A stretch of DNA of 7,568 nt from Cytophaga sp051961495 (GTDB lineage: Bacteria > Bacteroidota > Bacteroidia > Cytophagales > Cytophagaceae): assembly GCF_051961495.1 (NCBI RefSeq), contig NZ_JBQCDF010000267.1:1-7568 (forward strand). The letters run 5' to 3'. The position numbers were made by a program, and so were the translations under genes. The notes under the pieces were generated by a model. That model was not told the origin of the DNA. It saw nothing but the letters and a program-made list of their open reading frames with translations, and made no database searches. Position 1 is the stretch's first letter, and each line of letters begins with the position of its first letter. Shown piece after piece: positions 1 to 5,969 of this stretch.

Positions 1-417
1 TTGATTTTAATAGCTGTTTCCATCTTTATGCTGGTCGCCTTTACCAAAGCAGCGCAGATCAATTGTGATTACCTTGATATTTCCGCAATAGCATTGTGGG
101 GTATTGTTTGTATTGGCGCCATATACAACCTGATTACAACAAAAAAAATAGACATTACAAAAACCGAGGTGGTTGTTCACCCGCTCATTGGTAAAAATAA
201 AACACATGCATTCTGCAAGGCCTTATGCTATACAATCATGAACAAAAGGGATCACCACTACAACTGGAAGGAAATCACTATTTTTTTTAATTCCAGAAAA
301 ATCCATGTGAGCTCATTTCAACATAAGGATTATGTAGACATCTACAATCAATTAATTAAAAACGGCATTCCGGAAAAAAAGCCCGAAGAAAGTCATGCAG
401 TGAGCAGCAGTTACTAA
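1..417 (+). CDS. Small membrane protein with possible PH-like domain (5'-partial)
   Basis: The reading frame is open from the first base. The TTG there may be a start codon, but more likely it is an internal Leu codon and the gene begins upstream. I do not recognise a named family. The visible 138 residues begin with a hydrophobic stretch (about 1-17), a short polar turn, and a second hydrophobic segment (about 27-46), consistent with a membrane hairpin. A basic, beta-rich soluble part of about 90 residues follows. It has alternating short strands (around 50-60 and 91-104) and a final helix (about 107-120), which recalls the bacterial PH-like (DUF304/YdbS-type) layout of two membrane helices plus a PH fold. 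That resemblance is inference from pattern only. The tail (about 124-138) is polar and probably disordered. The gene ends 63 bp before the glycosyltransferase series on the same strand, so it may or may not be co-transcribed with it. Function unknown. Confidence 0.7.
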   Translation: MILIAVSIFMLVAFTKAAQINCDYLDISAIALWGIVCIGAIYNLITTKKIDITKTEVVVHPLIGKNKTHAFCKALCYTIMNKRDHHYNWKEITIFFNSRKIHVSSFQHKDYVDIYNQLIKNGIPEKKPEESHAVSSSY

Positions 418-435
418 TGTTACTGTTTTATTAAA

Positions 436-464
436 TTGAGTATCCCTACTTTTACTTATCTTGC
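436..464 (+). promoter_or_regulatory. Weak candidate promoter for the glycosyltransferase operon
   Basis: The 63-bp gap before the first glycosyltransferase has TTG at 436-438 and, 18 bp later, TATCTTGC at 457-464. The Bacteroidota consensus is a TTG-type -33 element and TAnnTTTG at -7. Spacing fits, but the -7 box looks like a version lacking one T. Transcription would start near 470, leaving a leader of about 10 nt before the ATG at 481. In AT-rich DNA such matches arise by chance, so this is a suggestion only. Confidence 0.25.
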
Positions 465-480
465 GGTAAATTGAGGGATT

Positions 481-1350
481 ATGAAAGTTGCAGGATTTAC
501 CTTTATTAGGAACGCCATAAAATATGATTACCCGATCGTAGAAGCCATTACTTCTATATTGCCTGTTTGCGATGAATTCGTTGTAGCAGTGGGCAGTTCT
601 GAAGATGAAACAGAAAAGCTTATTTTATCCATAGGGTCTCCTAAAATAAAAATCATTCATACTGTCTGGGACGAGTCTTTACGCGAAGGCGGTAAAGTAC
701 TTGCTGTAGAAACGGATAAAGCGATGGACGCTATATCCGATGATGTGGATTGGTGTTTTTATATCCAGGGTGATGAAGTTGTACATGAAAAATATCTGCC
801 AGCCATTCAGGAAGGCATGCAAAAATATGCATTGAACAAAAACGTTGAAGGGTTACTTTTCAAATACGAACATTTTTTTGGCTCATATGAATATGTGGGT
901 GATGCACCCAGCTGGTACAGGCGTGAAATCCGCATTGTACGAAAAGATCCGCAGATCCGTTCTTACAAAGATGCACAAGGTTTCCGGAAAGCAGGCAGAA
1001 AACTATTTGTAAAACAAATTGATGCCTTTGTATATCATTATGGCTGGGTAAAAAATCCGCATTACCAGATCGAAAAGGCAAAATCATTTTCAAAATACTG
1101 GCATAGCGACCAATGGATTGAATCAAAGATTCCGGAAATTGAAATGTTTGATTATTCAGAAGTTGATTCGTTAAAAGCATTTACTGGTACGCATCCGCAA
1201 GTGATGATCCCACGCATTACCAGACAAAACTGGAAATTCAAATTCGACTTCAGTAAAAAGAAACTTTCTTTTAAGAATAAATTCAAGGCTATTGTTGAAA
1301 GCCTGACTGGCTGGAGAATCGGCGAATATAAAAACTATAAAAAAATATAA
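481..1350 (+). CDS. Family 2-like glycosyltransferase (GT-A fold)
   Basis: The 289-residue product looks like a cytoplasmic nucleotide-sugar glycosyltransferase of the GT2 superfamily. The N-terminus (1-40) has the beta-strand/helix start of a GT-A fold, with FIRNA at 8-12 in place of the usual TYNE-type opening, and VAVGSSEDET at 35-44 in place of the usual DDGSTDGT-type loop. The likely metal and nucleotide-sugar site is QGDEV at 96-100, after the strand WCFYI, a DxD-like motif read here as GDE. A basic stretch RREIRIVRK (147-155) and HYGWV (186-190) resemble the acceptor-side motifs of this group. There is no membrane segment; the C-terminus is strongly basic (about 246-289), which could hold it at the inner membrane surface. 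The ATG at 481 is the first in frame after the previous gene's stop; GAGGG lies only 3 nt from it, too close to be a good ribosome site. It is the first of five glycosyltransferase genes. Donor and acceptor cannot be told from sequence. Confidence 0.85.
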   Translation: MKVAGFTFIRNAIKYDYPIVEAITSILPVCDEFVVAVGSSEDETEKLILSIGSPKIKIIHTVWDESLREGGKVLAVETDKAMDAISDDVDWCFYIQGDEVVHEKYLPAIQEGMQKYALNKNVEGLLFKYEHFFGSYEYVGDAPSWYRREIRIVRKDPQIRSYKDAQGFRKAGRKLFVKQIDAFVYHYGWVKNPHYQIEKAKSFSKYWHSDQWIESKIPEIEMFDYSEVDSLKAFTGTHPQVMIPRITRQNWKFKFDFSKKKLSFKNKFKAIVESLTGWRIGEYKNYKKI

Positions 1351-1363
1351 ATAACAATAACGG

Positions 1364-2263
1364 ATGAATTACCTGGTTTATCAATCCTATGGCAGCACGG
1401 ATATTTTGAATGAATGCTGTTATTCTATATTGAGCTTATTAAAACACGGATTTAACCCTGATAAAACTCACATCGTTATTTATACAGACAGAAAAGAATA
1501 TTTTTCTTTCCTGCCATCTTCTTACATAACGTTTGTTGAGATGGATGCTGCAACAATAGAAGATTACAAAGGGCCGCATAAATTTATACACAGAGTTAAA
1601 ATTAAAGTATTACAGGATTGCTCGGCACGTTTCACCGGAAAAATTATCTACACAGATTCTGATATTTATTTTTTAAATCCGATTGAATCATTATTCGATC
1701 AGATCGGACCGACAGACTTTCTGATGTGTAATAACGAAGGACGTGTGGATGTTGTAAAAAACAACGTATGCAAAAAATTCTTTGCATTCCTTTCTTCGCA
1801 CGCCTCCTATTTAAAAGAAAACAATACTCCTATTCCTGTAAATGTAACAATGTGGAATGCCGGTATTATAGGATTCATTTCTCCCAGGGAAGAATTACTT
1901 GACAAGGTTCTTCATACGAACGATGTCATTTTTGACAAATTCACTTCGCATGTAGTAGAGCAACTTGCATTTTCGCACCAGCTGGCACAACATGGCACCA
2001 TACATAAATCTACCGACTATGTATTTCATTACTGGAAACTAAAAGAATTCAGAATGGTACTTGCGGAGTTTTTTGCGCATCACCTGCCTGCACATACAGT
2101 GGCAGAAATGATCCTGGATGTAGATTCCATACGTCCGGATGTATTGATCCAACCTAAACTCGAATATGAATCCCTTTCATTTATATCGAAAAACTTACGA
2201 AAACTAAGAGGCAGGAAAAACCGTTGGAAATTCCCTCCGTATGTTATTGGTCAGAAAAAATAA
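1364..2263 (+). CDS. GT8-like glycosyltransferase (GT-A, DxD)
   Basis: The 299-residue product looks like a GT-A enzyme of the GT8/nucleotide-diphospho-sugar transferase type, which uses a metal-bound sugar nucleotide and often retains anomeric configuration. The key motif is IIYTDSDIYFL (94-104): D98-x-D100 after a hydrophobic strand is the classic metal-binding DxD of this superfamily. MWNAGIIGF (163-171) matches the NAG-type motif that follows in GT8-like enzymes. VEQLAFSH (198-205) and HYWK (222-225) fit the acceptor and metal-ligand region, where a late His is often the third metal ligand. No signal peptide or membrane span is seen. The last 25 or so residues are rich in Lys and Arg, as in the first glycosyltransferase, suggesting peripheral membrane contact. 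The gene starts 13 bp after its neighbour with no Shine-Dalgarno sequence, only an A-rich leader. Exact family (GT8 or a related family) and the sugar are uncertain. Confidence 0.85.
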   Translation: MNYLVYQSYGSTDILNECCYSILSLLKHGFNPDKTHIVIYTDRKEYFSFLPSSYITFVEMDAATIEDYKGPHKFIHRVKIKVLQDCSARFTGKIIYTDSDIYFLNPIESLFDQIGPTDFLMCNNEGRVDVVKNNVCKKFFAFLSSHASYLKENNTPIPVNVTMWNAGIIGFISPREELLDKVLHTNDVIFDKFTSHVVEQLAFSHQLAQHGTIHKSTDYVFHYWKLKEFRMVLAEFFAHHLPAHTVAEMILDVDSIRPDVLIQPKLEYESLSFISKNLRKLRGRKNRWKFPPYVIGQKK

Positions 2264-2281
2264 ACGTATTCATCTTTATAA

Positions 2282-3073
2282 ATGAAAGCATCTGTTATCA
2301 TAGGCTATTATAAAAAAATCAATTACCTCGAACTTATCCTGCAGGGTTTAGCGCTGCAGACCTTCAACGAATTTGAAGTTATTATTGCCGAAGATAATAA
2401 TGATCCTGCCACTAAAACATTTATTGAATCCTATCAGAAAAAAGTTTCTTTCCCGCTTAAAGTAGTGCAGCAGGAAGACAAAGGTTTCAGAAAGAACAGG
2501 ATTTTAAATGAAGCTATCCGTCAATCTGCCGGAGAAGTGCTTATTTTCTTTGATGGCGATTGTATCCCGCATAAAGAATGTATTAAGGAACACTATATCA
2601 ACACAACGGAGAAAGGCATTCTTTCAGGAAGAAGAGTAATGCTTTCCCCATCCATTACAAATCGTTTACTTGTTGACAAAACATTCACATCCCTCTCCTA
2701 TTTTAAATTATTACTATCAGGTTCAAAACATATAGAAGAATCGATTTATCTTCCTTATTCCTGGATTCCGAAAAAGAAAAAACGCGGACTTTTAGGATGT
2801 AATTTTTCTATTTTAAAAAAGGCGCTCGTTGAGATTAATGGTTTTGATGAAGACTATGAAAAAGCTGGTGTAGGCGAAGATTCAGACATTGAATGGCGCC
2901 TTTTAAAATCAGGTTATTCCATTGTACCGATCAAATTCAAAGCGATCGTTTATCACTTGCATCATGACTCAAATTATCAGGAAAGTGATGTGCAGTATAA
3001 TACGGTAATCATGAACAGGAAAATAAAAGAAGGTCTTATCTTTTGCATAAACGGATTAAACAGGCATGCATAA
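2282..3073 (+). CDS. GT2 glycosyltransferase with galactosyltransferase-type C-terminal domain
   Basis: The 263-residue product is a clear GT2 enzyme. It opens with SVIIGYYKK (4-12) and the uridine-binding strand EVIIAEDNND (32-41). The pattern QQEDKGFRKNRILNEAI (63-79) is typical of the subgroup, and the metal-binding motif FFDGDCIPH (89-97) includes D91-x-D93. The second half has the Glyco_transf_7C-like layout: GCNFSILKKAL (172-182), NGFDEDY (186-192) and GVGEDSDIEWRL (196-207), where E199-D200 is the expected catalytic-base pair. This arrangement is shared with bacterial polymerising and galactosyl/N-acetylgalactosaminyl transferases such as the KfoC type, but here there is only one such module, so it should add a single sugar type. 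HLHH (225-228) fits the late His metal ligand. The enzyme is soluble with no signal peptide. Its stop codon lies inside the start of the next gene (8-bp overlap), implying translational coupling. Donor unknown. Confidence 0.9.
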   Translation: MKASVIIGYYKKINYLELILQGLALQTFNEFEVIIAEDNNDPATKTFIESYQKKVSFPLKVVQQEDKGFRKNRILNEAIRQSAGEVLIFFDGDCIPHKECIKEHYINTTEKGILSGRRVMLSPSITNRLLVDKTFTSLSYFKLLLSGSKHIEESIYLPYSWIPKKKKRGLLGCNFSILKKALVEINGFDEDYEKAGVGEDSDIEWRLLKSGYSIVPIKFKAIVYHLHHDSNYQESDVQYNTVIMNRKIKEGLIFCINGLNRHA

Positions 3074-3821
3074 CCCAACAAATATATCGGTTGTACTGAT
3101 CACTTTTAACGAAGAAAATAAAATCAAAAAAACAATTGAAGCCGTTTCTTCCTTAACGGATGATATCATTGTGATCGATTCTTTCAGTACTGATGCTACT
3201 AAAGACATCTGCGAAAGCTTAGGGGTTACGTTTATTCAAAAAACATGGACGGGATACGGCAGTCAGAAAAATGCCGGACATGTATACGCGAAATACGATT
3301 GGATCTTATCCATAGATGCTGATGAAGTTGTATCAGCAGAATTGCTGCAGGAGTTAACGAACTTGAAATTCAGTTCTGAAAAACAGGTTTTCAATATTCC
3401 TTTTAAAACTTATTTCTGCAATACACTAGTTCGTTACGGCGGCTGGAATCCGCAGTTTCATATCCGTTTGTTCAATAAAAAATATACAGAATGGGATGCG
3501 CTGGCTGTACATGAAACATTAAAGCTATCTGCCGATACCGATATTGTAACACTTACAGGAACGATTCATCACTATTCTTACGATTCCCTGGAAGACTATA
3601 CTGCAAAGTCTGAAAAATATACGGATCTGTTTGCACAGCGTTTAAAAGAACGTGGCAAAAAATCTACCTGGATTAAAGTATACCTGAGTCCGGCATTTAC
3701 ATTCATCAAAGAATATTTTTTCAAACTTGGATTGCTGGATGGTGCAATGGGCTTTAAAATTGCCTGCCTGAATTACCATTATACCAAAAGCAAATACAGC
3801 AAACTCAAAAAGATTCAGTAG
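3066..3821 (+). CDS. WaaE/KdtX-like GT2 glycosyltransferase
   Basis: The 251-residue product matches the small GT2 group that includes WaaE/KdtX, enzymes which add a beta-linked glucose to the inner core of LPS in enterobacteria. Visible motifs in order: SVVLITFNEENKI (8-20), VIDSFSTDATK (36-46), the QKNAG stretch (67-71) followed by the strand YDWILSIDADE (77-87) carrying D84-x-D86, then HIRLFNKK (132-139) and AVHE (147-150). The length is close to the usual 250-260 residues of the group. There is no signal peptide. A hydrophobic patch near the C-terminus (about 201-230) may contact the inner membrane, as is common in these enzymes. The ATG at 3066 overlaps the previous gene by 8 bp, and the stop is 2 bp before the next start, so this is an operon interior. 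The family suggests LPS core or a core-like glycan, but members in Bacteroidota are numerous and the substrate cannot be assumed to be the enterobacterial one. Confidence 0.9.
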   Translation: MHNPTNISVVLITFNEENKIKKTIEAVSSLTDDIIVIDSFSTDATKDICESLGVTFIQKTWTGYGSQKNAGHVYAKYDWILSIDADEVVSAELLQELTNLKFSSEKQVFNIPFKTYFCNTLVRYGGWNPQFHIRLFNKKYTEWDALAVHETLKLSADTDIVTLTGTIHHYSYDSLEDYTAKSEKYTDLFAQRLKERGKKSTWIKVYLSPAFTFIKEYFFKLGLLDGAMGFKIACLNYHYTKSKYSKLKKIQ

Positions 3822-3823
3822 GT

Positions 3824-4873
3824 ATGCGTATACTGGAAATAAATACAGAGCGTTGCTGGCGCGGAGGCGAAAAGCAAACACTACTGACCGTTGAAGGACT
3901 GCTTCAGCTGGGTCATGCAGTAACATTGCTTTGTAAAAAAAACTCTTCCTTACATACAAAGGCACTTGAAAAAAACATTCCCCATGTTACTGTTTCATCA
4001 AATATTGGTTTGTTGTTTTACTTAATTTACAACGCTTCGTCATTTGATATTATTCATACACATACAGCAAAATCATTAACATCCTGCGTTGTTTCAAAAA
4101 TATTTCATTCAACAAAAATTGTCTTTTCCAGAAGACATTATAAAATCCCTTCATCGGCATTTTCAAAATGGAAATATAATGCAGCACATGCCATTACTAC
4201 TGTATCAGCGTATATAAAATCACAGCTGACTGCAGCTGGCATTACAGTACCTGTACAAGTCATTTATGATGCCTCTGTTTTCATAGAGCCAAATACTATC
4301 CGGATTCAAAAAGAATATAACACATACTTACAAACGGGAAAAAAGATGATCGCTGCCACGGCTGCTTTCGAACAGGAAAAGGATCCTCATACACTCGTAG
4401 AATCTATTGCGCTGCTGCACGCGCAACGCAATGATTTTATCTTTTTGCATTTTGGCAGCGGCAGTTTAAAAAATGAGATCGAAGAGCTTGTTAAAATAAA
4501 AGGCCTGGAATCCGTGTACTTTTTCCCGGGGCAAACGCCAGCCATTGAAGAGCTGTATTCCATGTTTGATGTCTTTGTGATGACCTCCAGGAATGAAGGG
4601 TTCGGCAGCAGTGTGATCGATGCTTTCCTGAATAAAATACCTGTAGTAAGCACCAATGCAGGAGGTTTAAAAGAACTCGTTGAAAACAGAGGTTATCTTG
4701 CGGATGTTGGAGATGCTGAAACAATAACAAGCTATTTAAATACTTGTCTGGATAATCCCTCTGATATATATATCAATAGTGCTTACACATTTGCTGTTAC
4801 TGAATTGTCAAGTACTACAATACAAAAACAATACGAAGCTTTATTCCTTACCTTAGCTCAGCCAACGGTATAA
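3824..4873 (+). CDS. GT4 glycosyltransferase (GT-B fold)
   Basis: The 349-residue product is a two-domain GT-B enzyme, retaining type, of the large family GT4. The N-domain starts with a strand, then the glycine pair at 14-15 (WRGGEKQ, 12-18), and has IIHTHTAKS (76-84), the usual acceptor-side His motif. The C-domain includes AAFEQEKDP (180-188), where K186 corresponds to the conserved donor-phosphate Lys while the usual Arg is Ala. FGSG (210-213), VYFFPGQ (231-237) and MTSRNEGFG (253-261) follow. The EX7E signature reads E258 ... D266, with Asp in the second position. NAGGLKELV (278-286) closes the donor site. There is no signal peptide and the length is normal. It follows the previous gene by 2 bp, so the two are almost certainly co-translated. 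Its last 21 bp overlap the end of the deacetylase gene on the other strand. GT4 enzymes of LPS and capsule loci are often hexosyl- or rhamnosyl-type transferases; the sugar here is unknown. Confidence 0.92.
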   Translation: MRILEINTERCWRGGEKQTLLTVEGLLQLGHAVTLLCKKNSSLHTKALEKNIPHVTVSSNIGLLFYLIYNASSFDIIHTHTAKSLTSCVVSKIFHSTKIVFSRRHYKIPSSAFSKWKYNAAHAITTVSAYIKSQLTAAGITVPVQVIYDASVFIEPNTIRIQKEYNTYLQTGKKMIAATAAFEQEKDPHTLVESIALLHAQRNDFIFLHFGSGSLKNEIEELVKIKGLESVYFFPGQTPAIEELYSMFDVFVMTSRNEGFGSSVIDAFLNKIPVVSTNAGGLKELVENRGYLADVGDAETITSYLNTCLDNPSDIYINSAYTFAVTELSSTTIQKQYEALFLTLAQPTV

Positions 4874-5965
4874 CCAGCCTGATGCAATATTCGAATTGAT
4901 CTTTGTAAGCCAGATCAGCTTTACTGCTGTTACTTTTCTTAATTCCATCCTGTAAATAAAATCAGGATTCAAGCTGCGGGTATTTGTTCCCTTCTTACAA
5001 GTAAAAAAATAACTGATGCCTAATGCCTTCATCCAGGGCATGGATATTTTTGTCTGGTGTCCGTAAGGCCAGGCAAAGCCAATGGCTTTCTTGTCGCGCA
5101 GGTTTTGTTCAATATGAGTAATATTTTCAGTCATATCTTTTTCCACCCGCATTTTAAATTCTGTTTCTGAGTACGGATAAATATGCTGCATCTTAAACTC
5201 TTTTGTAAAAAAACTACGCGCTTGTTTAAGAATTTCTTTCTTTGGCTTAGTGATGAGATTTTTCTCGAAAAAATCTTTAAACAAATCACTACCTGCTGTA
5301 TCCAATATATAGCCTTGTGCTGAAAGCTCGCCGCGCATTTTAAATAGCGGATAACCGGGCCTGGCTTTACCATTATGCACAAACTTATCGCCTGCTGAAG
5401 TAAAGGATTCCTGCACAATGTTTTTGAATGTTGTATCAGAAAAAACCATTCCATGCCGGTGTGAATGGCACTGAATATCTGCCAAACCCGACGCTTCCAT
5501 TTCACGCATTTCTTCCCAGGTAAAATACTGGCTACTGGAAGCATCCCGCTGCTGAAAATAATTTTCAATTAATGCTGCATTTACCACATCCGATTTTTCA
5601 ATAGCTTGAATACTTCTGTCTGCATGTTCTTTTATAAAAAGTGTATTAACAAAGAAAATAGCTTTAAGCTTATATTTTTTAAGCAGGGGAAATACGATGG
5701 AATAATTATCGTAATACCCGTCATCAAAGGTCAATATCAACGATTTCTTCGGAAGCTTTTGATTCGCTTGCCTGAGAGCCTCTACTTCTTTTAGTGTATA
5801 GGTTTTGTATCCATGCTTTGACAAATAACGAAAGAAAGCTTCCAGTTGTTCAGGTTTCGTATTTGAATCCGGATTCACCTGATGAAACAGCCAGATCGGC
5901 ACGCCTTGTCCAGAGCATGCAAAAAATAAAATCAAACAGATACATCCAACAATCAGCCAGGTCAT
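4853..5965 (-). CDS. Polysaccharide deacetylase (NodB domain, CE4)
   Basis: The 370-residue product should remove N-acetyl groups from a polysaccharide using a divalent metal. Motif 1 is LTFDDGYYD (78-86), with D81 as candidate base and D82 as metal ligand. Motif 2 is CHSHRHG (166-172), with metal ligands H167 and H171. Motif 3 is FAWPYG (297-302), in the PgaB/IcaB style rather than RxPY. Between motifs 2 and 3 lie about 125 residues, longer than in most NodB domains, including a charged helical part (about 228-295). Residues 3-16 form one hydrophobic segment ending in FFAC, so the protein is either a lipoprotein (Cys17, imperfect lipobox) or is held by an uncleaved anchor, with the enzyme outside the cytoplasm. 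I chose the ATG at 5965: it lies 4 bp after the ligase stop with an A-rich leader. A TTG at 5998 would add 11 residues, including one Lys, but would overlap the ligase gene. No second glycosidase domain as in full PgaB. Confidence 0.9.
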   Translation of the reverse strand: MTWLIVGCICLILFFACSGQGVPIWLFHQVNPDSNTKPEQLEAFFRYLSKHGYKTYTLKEVEALRQANQKLPKKSLILTFDDGYYDNYSIVFPLLKKYKLKAIFFVNTLFIKEHADRSIQAIEKSDVVNAALIENYFQQRDASSSQYFTWEEMREMEASGLADIQCHSHRHGMVFSDTTFKNIVQESFTSAGDKFVHNGKARPGYPLFKMRGELSAQGYILDTAGSDLFKDFFEKNLITKPKKEILKQARSFFTKEFKMQHIYPYSETEFKMRVEKDMTENITHIEQNLRDKKAIGFAWPYGHQTKISMPWMKALGISYFFTCKKGTNTRSLNPDFIYRMELRKVTAVKLIWLTKINSNIASGWLYRWLS

Positions 5966-5969
5966 ATTT

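Noticed and set aside
474..478. GAGGG as a Shine-Dalgarno site for the gene at 481.
   Set aside because: Only about 3 bases separate it from the ATG, too few for normal pairing, and the other genes here also lack such sites, as is usual in Bacteroidota.
442..479. Inverted pair ATCCCT (442-447) and AGGGAT (474-479) before the first glycosyltransferase gene.
   Set aside because: The arms are 6 bp with 26 bases between them, which is expected by chance. There is no T run, so it is not a terminator.
860..1180. Minus-strand open frame of 106 codons inside the first glycosyltransferase gene.
   Set aside because: The plus strand carries a coherent GT2-like protein over the same bases; the antisense frame shows no domain or start context.
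4387..4730. Two overlapping minus-strand open frames inside the GT4 gene.
   Set aside because: They cover the conserved donor-binding half of the GT4 enzyme, whose motifs constrain the plus strand and leave long antisense frames as a by-product.
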